A DNA stretch of 64,000 nt from Blastomussa wellsi (lineage: Eukaryota; Cnidaria; Anthozoa; Scleractinia; Plerogyridae), in NCBI GenBank assembly GCA_947652115.1, contig OX393561.1, positions 33,507,381 to 33,571,380 on the forward strand. The letters run 5' to 3'. Both the position numbers and the translations under genes were made by a program. Positions 33,236 to 46,300 of this stretch are shown piece after piece. Under the pieces are notes generated by a model. The model saw nothing but the letters and a program-made list of their open reading frames with translations. It made no database searches and had not been told where the DNA came from. Position 1 is the first letter of the stretch, and each line of letters opens with the position of its first letter.

Positions 33236-34314
33236 AATGCAATTTTAACTTTGTTGGAAACATTAGCTGCTTTGGCAGACCACTGCTGCAGTCACAACAC
33301 AGAGTAATTTTCGCCTCAAGTTTCATGCACCCAAAAACTCCCCCCTTTTTTTTCAAAGTGGAGAATGTCGTCGATTGTTTCACTTTGATTCGATTTCGTA
33401 ACAAGTTGTCTGTTAAAGAGAAACCATCATCATGACCTTGAAGAGAATACACGACTGCTGTCATATGTACATTTCACTTTATTTACAACGTTATGTTGCA
33501 CAAAAAATTGCACCAAGAAACATCACGTCTTATTTTAATAATGAAATGATCGCCTACTTGGGGTTAAAAACTCGCTTAGTCTATTCTGACAATGTGCATG
33601 AAGTTTCATCTTCAGGTTCCTGAAAAATAACTTTTACCTTGAAGTGAAACCTTAATCCTACCAAAGATGAACGTGAAATATTCCTTTTCCACGATACACA
33701 TGGAGTGTAAAGTTTATAACTTTACATTATTCCCTGTTAAAAGTCTTGCTTTATTATGCATGCTACAAGGTCAACCCCTAAAGCGAAAATCTTCTCTAAA
33801 ATCGGGATGCCCGATCTGTTTACAAAAATTATGTTCTCTCTGCAAGCCCGCGTTGCCAGTTGCGCAGTTAAGCCAAAGAACCTATCCTTTACAATAGTAC
33901 CATCGCTTCCTGGAACTATCGTTGCGTTTACACGATTCACCAGAAAGACCTGGGTTCAAGTATACAATCGGGGGAACCAGTATCGGTTGATGACGGTCGA
34001 AATCCCGTCTCCGGGGCGGCACTGAGCCCGCAGTGGTTGTCCCTGAAGTTTGCCAAGCAACATGGCGCATTTGTTCGAGCGATTATTTTCGGAGTTATCG
34101 CGAGCGTTCACGATAGTTTCTGATTGGATGAAATAAGTCGGAAATTTTTCGAGTGCTTCAACGAAGATTAGTCAAACCTGGTACTTGTACCCCGACTGTA
34201 TCGGTGTTTTGAGAGCGTGCAACTCCTGTGTGACCGTCGGGAACAGATGTAAACACATATATACAAGGCGAATAAATAGTGTCTGAAATGTATATTTGTC
34301 TGATGATATCAATG

Positions 34315-37300
34315 TCATCTTTGGTCCGAAAACATTTTCTGCAAGGCGTTGATACTCTCCTGACACATTTTACTGTATTTATCATCAGCATCGGGTTGTT
34401 CAGATCCTGAAATAAATAACCGATTGTTACATTTTTCATTTGACTCGGGTTGCGTTGTTGTTGTTCATGAAATTATAAAGGGGGGTGCAGCTTCAACAAC
34501 ATGTGTTCAAGGGGGGGGGGGGGGGGGCGGTAAGCGCGCGAGATCCCGTCAGCTACTGAGACCAGGGTGGACTGAAGGGTGGCGAACACACGACGAGGGA
34601 ATATTATCAGAGTACAAAGTAAACTTTGCAAACGATCAAGAAAAGGCTCGTTCTGCGCCTCAAAGATAAAAAAACTTGGGTTCGAAAGATAGGCCACATC
34701 TTATTCCTCCATTTTACCCACTATTGACATCACACTGAAAAACGCCAAAGAGCACGTGCACGCCAGAAACGACCGGTAACGCAGGAACCCCGCAGGCTTC
34801 CCCTAGTTGCCAGATAATTCTCTCTCAGCAAAAGCTTAAAAGATTCATTCACTGATTGCCTGCGTAACCATTTGTTCTTCTTTCCATTTTTTAGGATGTT
34901 CATTTTTTAAAACGATCAATCCACCGACAATAACATGGAACAAACCTGGCAGCAACTTTATTTCATCGAGTTTTTTTACTATCCCCGTCCTCTTCAGTGA
35001 AACTTTGGCCTGTATTCGGAGAGTTAGATAAAACAAGCTGATCAGAGACTTACTTGCAGTGTACAATTAATACTTAATTACTGCTTTTGTTTCCCGAGAA
35101 TCTCCACCGAGGAAGACATCGACATTCGAGGCACGTTTCCCTTTCGTAAACGGCCCATGCCATTTTAACGCTGGATATCATCGAATTTTTTTTCCCACAC
35201 GAAAAAGAAAAACGTTATCATGATCTCCCCTCCGTTAACGTGATATCAGAAAGTGGTTATTTTGTTATTACAGTAATTGTATGTTTGAAAACGTGGAGCC
35301 AGGTCAACTGTGCCGACCTTAGAACAGTTAATGTCAGTAGTAAGAATTCAAAAAGTAACATACCTTCTGACTGTTGTGTAGTAGGGAGCACAAGGCAGAC
35401 ATACACAACGCTCTTAGATAAACCGAGCTGTCGGTAGTAAACTCCACAAGAAGAGATAAGAGCTTTTCTGAAAGAAAAAGATTAAGAGATTGATTCATTA
35501 GTGGTGGGATCAGAACCATGAAACGTTGCGATTAAACTACTCTTACGGCAACTAATCTAAGCGGACTCTGCCCATCTGTGAATTTCCTCCTTCATAAGCG
35601 TAGGGATCTAGGTGTTTGACAAACGCCTTTTAGGGCAAAAACACCAGAAAAGCATCTAAATCTTTAATTGCCCAACCAGGAAAATACGATCACTGAAATG
35701 GGTGGCTGCTACTTCACAATCGGCAAACGAAATAAAATCATCGGTGAAAGCACGAAAACCAAGCAATTTCACGAGTTTTGTTCAGAATTAGCTTAATTTA
35801 AACTTCTAACGCCTTGTCAATACTCAAATCGTTTCTAAATAACTTACTTTATAACATCAAATGAATTCAGAACAGAAGGACGAGGCAAAAATATACAAAA
35901 ACACCTATAAACCGTTTCTATACATTACGACAGTCTTTCAAAGAATTTGTTATCATTATCATGCAGCTCCTATTTACCGAAAAGCGTCCCTTGGATTTTC
36001 GATGTGTCACTAAAAATAGCGAGATACTGCCCATTTAATACACTGTGCATTCTTTTCTGTCTCACCATTTACCAAAAGCACAGGTCTGCTAGCGCCATGA
36101 AAGCACAGATTTCTTAGAACAAGAAGCGCCTTTTCCTGTAGTTGACTGTTCTGAGCTCCACTCAGTTCCAACAACACCTCCACTGCCCCAGGGGTCTTGA
36201 CCACGCCCTGTTGCCCATCGGTGAAGAACGTAACGCTGACGAGCAGGTTGAGCCAACAGAGTGTCACGCTACGGGTTATTGATCTGTGTTTGAGATGGGC
36301 GCCGCTTTGTAGAGGCTTCAACGTCGAGAAGGGCTGGAGAAAGTTGGTCTGCGGAGTCATGACAAGAAATACTTATACAATAAACCTTTTGAAGAGCATA
36401 CGTTTAATAAACGTACATTTTTATTTACACTTCAAGCTCGGATGTATACCCCATTTGATAATACTACAAAAAATGTAACACTCATAAATATACGTGGGAG
36501 GCGCGATGGCCTTATGGCTATTGCGTTGAATTCCGGATCGAACGATCCGAGTTGGAGCCTCGGTCGGGGCTCTGCGTTGTGTTCTTGGGCAAGATACTTG
36601 AGGCGGGATTCTACCTGAAAGCAGTTTTTCCGTCATTTAAAATGGCTTTAACGCAAATATCTCGTTTGCGTTTCAAGGAATGCAAAACCCTTCACTCAAA
36701 ACACCAATCAATGTTTTTTGGTAATTGTAAATCTTTGGGCATATTTGGGAGGAGGGAGTTTTTCTTAAAGGAGAAGGAAAATTTGTAGAAACAACAAATA
36801 GCGAAGATTTACTGTAGTTTAAAAATTAGGATTTGAAGTTTAAAATTAGAATATGCACACCCAAACAGTCCCCCCTACCAAGCTGGGGTGCTCTTGGGTG
36901 GGGGTAAACTGTCTATTTTTCTACCTTTTACACCTTCTCTAAACCTCTCAAAATGTCATTCAAATTCAGGTAGAACACCGCCTTAACTCTATCCACCCAG
37001 GTGTATAAATGGGTACCGACGAAATAATGCTGGGAGGTAACCCTGCGATGGGCTGGCATCCCATCCTCTTGAAGGTTTGAGCGATCGAGATTCAGCTAAT
37101 CCCCAGACCACCCACCTTCCATATGACTCCTCGGCATTCGGCACTCAAGGCCAGGTTACTCAGCAGATCAAACATGGCCTTCAGCACAGCCAGGTGTGAT
37201 TCCAGTTCAGTACCGGCGCTGCTCTGAAGCTTGCTGTTAGTTTTAATGGTCAGTTTGACGAGACTGTGCAGTAATGTACTTCCGCTTTGAACAGTACGGC

Positions 37301-40300
37301 TAACACTACCTGGAACACCTGAACTGCCTGCCATAAATGCTGATGCTGAAAAAAAAAACAACCACAAAGAATTAAACTAATTATGGAAACAAATCCATCA
37401 CTCCACTCCGTCACAGGCTATATTAGGGGAGTCTCTGCCTCTTGCGATGTCAATTCTCTGGTAAGGTTTGACTAGAAACCAACGAAAGGAAGGAAACTGA
37501 GGAAGACTAGGAACGAAAGCATGTCGCTGAACTGTGAGCTGCGAGACGTCCCGAGAGGAGTCCTGCAAGAAGAAAACATTTTTGGCGGGCCTTTCTTTCC
37601 TAACCTTTCTTTCCTTTCGTTCACCTCCCTGCTAGTCTATTACACTAAGGTAGAGGCGAGATAGTCTGGAGTCTGAAAGACGCGTCTTAACGAACTCAGA
37701 ATTTCCCAGGCGCTACTACTGATAAATTGATAGATTTAATCATTCGATTAAATTGAGACAGGTAAAAGGAAGGAAAAAGGATAGTTTTGCTAACCGTGTC
37801 AATACTTGTCGAGGATTAGCAGTTAAAAAAATGATACTTGAATAAGATGAATTGACGGATGGATGCTGAACACTGTTGAAAAAGCTACCAGCCACCCACC
37901 TTTAGAGAACTGCGCCGTTAATGTCGACAAGAGACGTAAAACCGCAATAAGTAGTGGCACCTCAACAGTACACCACGACCAGAGTTTGTGAAGCACGTCA
38001 ACAATGCCACACTCCAAACAAGCCGTCTACAGAAGAATAAAATACAGACAGATAAGTTTCTATTTTGAACTATAACTTAAAGTGTTGTTCTTACATACTT
38101 TGGCTTTGAAAATATTACAGTTCCTTTTTTGTTGATGTTTCTTTCTGCACGTTGGGGCAATGAAGAGAGCAAGCCCAAGGAAAGTCCCCTAACCCTGCTG
38201 AACGGGAATGTCGAGTCTGGATGATTTCTTATGGACCATGATATAAACTAGCCTGCGAATACAGCCGTTGTCTTCGCTCCCGACCCGAAGGGCGTTTCGC
38301 AAGACGGACACGCCCTTCGGGTCGGGAGCGAAGACGACGGCTGTATTCGCAGGCTATAAATATACAGGCCAATCTCATATCTTGCGTCTTCCTTCCTTAC
38401 GGCGCAACGAGCGACTCTCGAAAGTTCCGTCACAAGATCGATTTTGATTGGTATTGAAGACAATAAAAATGGCCGTAAGTAAAATAAAATACCACTGAGT
38501 TCGTTGGGGCAAACTTTTGAAAAAGAGGCATGCGCAGTTCAACCAAAAGTCCAACTTTTTCGAACTTCAAATCGGATCTTTCCAGGGTCGCTCGTTTCCC
38601 GACCGCTGGTCAAGGCGAACGAAGACGCTGGGCACGAGGGTGTAAACAGGCATATTTACCTAATCCCGGTGGAATGCAAACTTTTATCAGAATAGCGTTT
38701 CAAATTTCAAGTTACCTTGACTGGTACACTACAATAAATGAAGTTTCTAAGAAGCTGCAGTACTTTTATTAGCTCAATCATGAACGGATCTTCCTGAAAA
38801 GAAACAAATCATTGAAAGGCGTATAAAAGCGTTCAGGTTGTATTCCTCGGTAGTAGCAGTACACAGGCCCGTGAAACAAATCAGAAATAACACAATAAGT
38901 TGACATTTTCCTGCATGGAACATAAGTCAGTTTTGGGGAACCATTTACACTGAAAACAGTAGCACCATAAAATGAAGCCTCTGATAATGGTGCGAGACAA
39001 AAGATCACAAAGAAATGGAAAAAAGCCGTCAGAGACAACTAACAATGATGCTAACGATTCTAGAAAGTCCAGCAGAATTTGCGTTTGGTAAACTGGCTTG
39101 CCTTGAATCCGTTTTGGTTTGTACTAAAATGGTGTCAAGAATGTATCGTTTTAACTTTTATGGGATTTGGAGTCCATTCAAAGGAGCTGCGTCACGATAT
39201 TTTGAGCAAGTTTTTGCGATGAACCAAATTCCCCTTAAAATGTAGGAAACCTGCAAATAATAGACTACCAAGGAAGAAAAACAACAAAGAAGTGATACTA
39301 AACCAAAAAGGAACAAGGATGGTTTAGGATGGAGAAGATTGAGATTGATACAAAAATTTAGGCTAAATTTTTCAAAAGGCACAAACCGAGACGTAGCTCC
39401 TTTAAAGTGCACCTAACCCCAAAATATATTTTCGCTACAATAAATCTTTGCACCAGTTCGAAACGCTTTACACCTTTCGTTTCTCCTTTTCACCAAATGC
39501 TGACTTTTTGTAGTATTTAAAAGTTACGAAAAACCGAGCATCAGCTGCTACACGACCGAGTCAGAAGGGGCGTTGGTCTATTCCTGGGGTGACGTCACAA
39601 ACTGATTTACATCGCATCAAGTCTTTGTAAACATGCATGCAAATCAGTTTGTGACGTCAACCCAGGAATAGACCCACGCCCCTTCTGACTCGGTCGTGAA
39701 ACAAATAATGTACAGTTTTTCGTAACTTTTGAATGCTATAAATAGCCAGTATTCAGTAAAAAGGAGAAACGAAAGGTGAAATGCGTTTCGAACTGGTGCA
39801 AAGGTTTATTTTAACGAAAAAATATTGTGAGGTTAGGTGCACTTTAACATTGCTTATTTTATCCTTAAGTTGATACCTTCTTTTTCCACGAGGGTCCTTT
39901 CCCAAGCTGTAGGGAATTCATGTTCATCTGGGCATGAAAATGCTTGATGAGCTCCAGAGTGGTTTCCACCAAACCAGCTGAAAAAAGAGATGCGAAACTA
40001 TGAATACTCCATAAAAAGCGTGTTAAAAACGACTGTCGTAGGAACAAAACCAAGAAATGACGGCAGCTGGCCAATCAGAACAAACGAAAAGCGCAACGAG
40101 TCAATCAGGACTCCGACAAAACAGTGTAACCGGTTGCCAACTGCCAAGCGCGGGAAAATATGCGTAAGCCCAGTCACGAGTGGTTTTGGTATTGTTCCTG
40201 ATTGGCTAAAAGTCGGTTGCTTCCTCTGATTGGCCAGAGACTGCTGAAAAGAGTGCCACGAGTCAATTATACAGCTGTAAAGTCAGCAAAGATCGACAAA

Positions 40301-43300
40301 CGCAAAACCAAAAAGGACACAAACTTACTCTCCATAGTAAATGAATGTTTATATTCACCTTGTAAAGCTGTAGCTTTAGCCGAATGACTGAGAGCCAGTA
40401 ATGAACTCAGCGCTGCAGACACCAGCTTTTGTTCTTCATCCTCGATCTCTGGACTCTGCCGTGACGGAGTACAGTCGTAGACAGCCAACAAAACGTCACA
40501 AAGTTCACTTCCAGATGCTTCACTCCTTGCAGACGAACCAATGTTGCTATTGCTTCCTTCCCTTCCATTTACAGTGTTCTTCGCCGTCTCCACTCTAAGC
40601 TCACATTTATCGCTGTTATCGAGTAAACCAGTCAAGCGATTTGTCTTCGAGGGTTTACCGGACTTTCCTTCACTTTGGCCTCTCCCGTTGGGGCTGCGTT
40701 TGCCCTCGATAGTTAGAAGTATACCAAGAAGGTTCAGAAGTAAAATCCTAAGGGAGGAGAGGGAAGGGGAATTGCTCTCTTTGATGGAACTCTTGAAGAC
40801 ACCTTAAAAGGAGAAAATACCCATGTAAGTAGCTGGTCTAAATGATTCGAGATCCCTCTTTCTAAAAGTAATTCAACAAATAAATCTTCTTGAATAATTT
40901 AAATAAAACATACTAACATGAAATGTCGAAAAAGAAAACCTGCTATCAGGCGTTTTTTCCGCTGCAAAAAAAAAATAATAAGAACGCCTGATAGCAGGTC
41001 ATGAAACAAGTCTACAAATAACCAATGACTTTTCGCACGCACTAGTCAGAAGCTACAACAACGTTGCTACAGCAGACTCGTAGCTCGGACAAAATGTTTT
41101 ATAAAAACCACGTTAAATATCTTACCGGTAAATAAACTCCAATGAGTGAACAACGTTTCCTCAGCTACGCTAGGAACTGAGAGCTGGCCTTGGTTTTGCA
41201 ACAGTGTGACTACCAGTCTGCTGACACTCTCCCGTACAGTGTAGACACGATTCTGAAGGGTGTCATCTAAGATTGAATTGTTGTAAGTCCGTTACTTAAA
41301 TGTCACCTCCCCCCTAGCATTTTGATAGGTTAGCTTTGGGTAACAGTATTTACACTCCTGGGTGGAGGGGGGGTAAGGTGGACAGTGCGAGAGTGGGAGG
41401 GGGGGTTGGTCGCAGGAGCTTCTCCCCTCGTGTGTTCCGGCCATTAGAACACCGCTCTATCCACTCTATACAGGCAAGGGAGTACAAATAGAGAATATCG
41501 CTGTTATTGCTGTTGTTGGCCTAAACTGCAACGGTAATGAAAACATTGCGATTCATATAATGATGTGTAAACCTATCGTCACAATAAAAACATTGCCTTT
41601 GGGGCCTGCCAGAACTACACGGTGCTTGCCATTTACACGCAAAAACCACAAATATTCCGGTTAGAAAGTAACGAACGTTATGGACCAGCTGTTGGAGTGA
41701 TAAACATTTTTCCTTTCAACTCTCTAAGTGAATTTAGCTAAGTTTTGAGCCTTTTCCTTCCAAAATTTCCAACCGGATAAGCTCTCTAAATAGCGAGTAT
41801 CCATGGAATGCCTACGAAAAATGTTTCTCTACTTTCTCAAAGCGCTATGGAAACGACTGAAGCTACAATCACAAACATTGAAGAAGGCATCTATGGAATA
41901 GAGCCACATCTGTACAATAGCTCTGATATTCTGAGCATCTTACCTACACGGGATGCGTCGAGCGAAAACAGCAACATAATCCTGCCAAGAGTCGCTTGAT
42001 CTTGTAGCAAATTGAAGCAGAATACGGTGTTCAGTTTTACCACAGAGTGAAGCAAAGCTAAGATATCGCTGTACATGGAGATTATCTCGCGAATCACAAC
42101 AACGGATGCACATGAGAGTGGCTGCAGGTCCTCTGTACAGAGATAGCTGCGAACCTCTGAGCACTCAACATGGCTGTACAGAGATAAGGAGAAAAATAAA
42201 TGTAGATAAAGGCACACATAACGAAGCTCTGACTCGTACGTGAAAAGAAGCACGTTATCGAATTCACTAACTTAGTAACTTACATAAGGTACTTCTTTGG
42301 TCTTTAAGATCGTTTAAATTTCTCGCTCGTATGGTACAATGTAAATTATCATTCGCATTTTAAAGCTGTAATTAACATAATAGTCCCTCAAAGTTAGTCT
42401 GTTGAACTTGTCACAGATGGCTCAATTTGATGAGAACATTGTACCACCAAAATTACTACTCGGCATCCTAAAATACGTAAAGTCGAGAAAAATAGAAATA
42501 ACAACGTCTTCTGTCAGTTCTGAAACTCACTCTGTGATGTTGCTAAGGATCTGAGCCCTGTTCAGAGCTGCAATAATGTGCCCAGGCGCAAGGAACACTA
42601 AGTTGGTCATCAGTTTTGCCATGGCACCAATCAGCCCCGGTGTCACTGAGGACCTCGTAGCAGCCGAGGATGACCCTGATGGAACCCCTGAGCTATCGGA
42701 GCTACTGCCATCACTACTGCTGCTTGCACTGGACATGCTAAAAGACGAAGATAAAACAGTTAGTACTCAACTGCTGTAGACAATTTAATGCAAACTAGCA
42801 CAAGCAAGCAAAAAATACAAGCCTACCGGCTAACAATTCGATTTAGCTGTTAAAAACCAAAATAAATGTCCTACCCATTATAGAGCCCTCATTGCACAGT
42901 TTGGTTTGTAAATTTATATCGTCATTATATGTACTTGGTTTGTTTACTTGCTGGCTTTTTTTACATGTTTTGTGTTCCATATCACCAGGTTAAGAGGCAT
43001 GTTTCCGTCAAAAAATCCCTTATCTCTTCCCACTATAAGCCGGCCAAGCACTGTTGAAACGCACAATTCGATTTAGCTGCCAATTCGATTTAGCTGTTGA
43101 AAACCAAAATAAATGTCCCACCCATTATAGAGCCCTTATTGCATAGCTTGGTTTGTAATTTATATCGTCATTATATGCTCTGGTAGTTGGTTTGTTTACT
43201 TGGTGGCGGTGTTACATGTTTTGTGTTCCATATCACCCTGTTTAGAGGCATGTTTCAGTCAAAAAATCCCTTATCTCTTCCCACTATAAGCCGGCCAAGC

Positions 43301-46300
43301 ACTTTTGAAACGCACAGTTCCTTTCTATAAGCTCTTACCCTCCAGATAACTCTACCATTGGAAAACCTCTGGACAGAAACGGTAAGGGATAATTAGTCGA
43401 ATTTTACGATATCAACCATAACATTCAAAATGGCGGCAGGGACATACCCACTTGGAAGGCCCCTTTCATTGATCAAGGGAACCAATGAAGTGGGAGTTCT
43501 TGATGGCTGCGTCTCAGGTGCAGAAGACGACACTCCTGATAGCATTGTACTTGAGGTGTGGGAGGCCACTGAAAACCCTCCAGGGCTAGCTTTACCGTTG
43601 GCAGATTCTGTAACTATGGTTTGAACCTCCGAGCTCACACTTCCAGACTGTGACTGGGACACTGATCCAAGGGGCTTGTATGGAATGTCTGCATCAGTAC
43701 CTGATGAAAGGGACACTGTAGCAGAGCTTTGACATGCCCTGGATGTTCCTTGTAGGGCCATCATTTGACGAGAACCACTTGTTAGCATGGCGGAGAGCTT
43801 GTGGAAAAACTTGAAGTGCTCAAGAAGGGAAAGGAGATCTTGAAGGCCCTTGGAGGTGTTCTAAGGAACAAACAAAAGAAACAGGTTAAATTGAAGAGAA
43901 ATCCTTATCGACCACAGCGGTTTTTGCAAGTAGAAAGCCTGCCAACAGAGTAGCCAAGTGACGACTGTCGATATAGAGTGTTTTCACTCACGCGACACCA
44001 AAAAAATAAATCGAAAACCATTCAGTAGACAGAGTCAAGAAACTGTGATGTTATAGAAGATAAATAAAAAATACATTTCTCCAAGTTTCAGGCGTGTACG
44101 CTATTCCAAACTTCAGATATTCGTCAAAATGTTCTGCAAAAATTTACAGAGCCCAATATGGAGCCGCCATATTGGTGTACCTCAGGGGAACAACAATATG
44201 GCGGCAGGTAATAGTGTAAACATCTGGAATTTACTATGGTTATCAGGGCGACTGATTGCCTAATAGTAAACTTCTCAAATAGCTAAAACTCGCGAGATAA
44301 GAATGTGTTTTTCGACAAACATGATCGAAACTTTATGTCACGCACTGCCATAACTCTAAAATTAAAAATGCGCTGGTTTCTAAACGAAGCTGTTGAGCTG
44401 AAACGTTGTACACAGATATAAATTTAGTACTTCTTATGCCTGATGAGTATGAAAAGGTTGGTGGCTCTTTGGTTTTGGATTTCAGGATTTTATGACGTCA
44501 CATGTTGGCGATAGCGGAGCACCATCTCTACAGGAACTGTAAGTTCATCTCTACCTTGAGTTGGTCTGCTGGTTTAGATTCTGGATTGTCCGTGCTGGGT
44601 GACAGTCCACTTATCAAACTGCACAATAACAGAGCCGCCTGCAAAGTAGACCACAAGGTTAACATATATTCTGTAAAAAAACTCTTAAAAAGGATTGGTG
44701 CGTTTTTACGCGCGCCTATAAGCCCAGTTGGCGAGCCCTAGTTCAGTTACCATAGGAGGCGTCTTGTGCGACCCCCGGGATACTAATCACTCTCACGCAG
44801 CATTTTGTCAGGTTGTAGTTATACATCTGGGTGGAGAGAGTGGTAAGAGGAAACAGCCGCGAGTCCCAGTAAGGCATGGGAAAGCCATATGTATTGATCA
44901 CGGAAACACTTTATGTAATTGTTTTTTAGCATTAAAGAAATAAAACACCGGTTTCGAAGCAAACAAAAGGCATTCACGACCTGTGAACAGAACAAAAATC
45001 TCAGGTAGTTTTCTTCCTAAATGAGATACCAGTAGGAGAATAATTGACAACGGTGCTCGTCATTGACGTTGCTAAGCAACATGACGAGTTTTCTCGCGTG
45101 ATTACTTTCGGTGAATTCACGAGCTCGCGCGCTAGTTTTTGATTGGATAAAATAAGTGGGAATTCCTTGAGTGATCCAAACTTGTTCCCCGGACTGACAC
45201 ACTTTATAGGTGAGGTTGCACATTTCAGAATAAAAAAAAATTGCACTGCAGTTTGCTTCTAATTGCTCTTATTTCCATGGGGTTTTCAAAGATCAAAGCA
45301 GGGAATCATTCTAAGCTAGACCAAGATTAGAATGGCACCACGATTGAACCGCCCAAAACCTACAATGTGACAAACCTGCTGTCGAACGAAACCACATTCC
45401 ATGTCATCTAACAGAATGGTGAAGACAAAGCTCCACAAGCCCCCTACAAACTTCTGTCCAGCCATCTCTAGTTCCCTTCTGCCGCGCTCGCTGTCTGCAA
45501 GGCTCGTGCATATACAAAGACCAATCCAACGGACATCAGGCCAACGGTCTGTCAACAAAGGCACCAGCCAAGGTAAGGGCTCTTCTTGGGGGTCTTGACT
45601 TCGTAACCAGTGTGAGACCCACGCCTACGGGAACATAACATCATTTATAACATACTGTGAAATATCACCCTACCACAAATAATGAAGCCATTTTGTGATT
45701 GCAAAACGGACTGCACGTGTTTGTAACTTGAACGATCTATCCCATTCTTTGATCGTCTGACATCTGCACAGTGATGGGCGATGAGACGTTTATGACCTGT
45801 TATTAAAACTATCCTTCATGTATCACATTGCATGCTGGCTATCTTACCAAATGTGACAAATAGGGCAATTTCGATATATTAATCTTTAACTTGGCTCCAG
45901 GGCTTGCGAGAATGAAACATAAAAAATAATAAATTTATCCATTTATCCTTGATGCGATTTACTTTGTTTACATTTTATTCTCCCAGCTGGGTTAGAATTT
46001 TAACATTTCGGAATTGGCTTATTCCGGTGGAGTTAAGGCAGCTACGTCACAATACATTTAGTCATTTCATTACGACGAGCTAAATTACCCTAAAATGTAG
46101 CAAACCTCAAAATAATAGTGTACTAAGGAAGAAAAACACCAAAGAGGTGATATTAAAGGAACAAGGATGGGCAAGGATGGAGAAGATTGAGACTGATTGC
46201 AAATAACGAGTTAGCTTAAATTTTTCAAAGGACACAAGCCAAGATGTAGCTCCTTTAAATAACCACACATTGCCATTCTGTAATGTCAACCGTTGATGAA

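Larger units (their letters stand above)
32147..34314. other. Convergent intergenic region between BOP1 and RTTN
   Basis: Holds the 3' UTRs of two genes that end tail to tail, a CATCCTCGG-ended MITE (32553-32763), a SINE (33100-33235) and a diverged repeat at about 34058-34160 related to 45070-45180. No ORF here has a recognisable motif. I could not identify a convincing polyadenylation site for either gene. Confidence 0.6.

Noticed and set aside
41300..41465. Further SINE copies here and at 44735-44885
   Set aside because: Fragments of the TGGGTGGAGAGAG body are visible, but the tRNA-like head is too diverged to assign with confidence.
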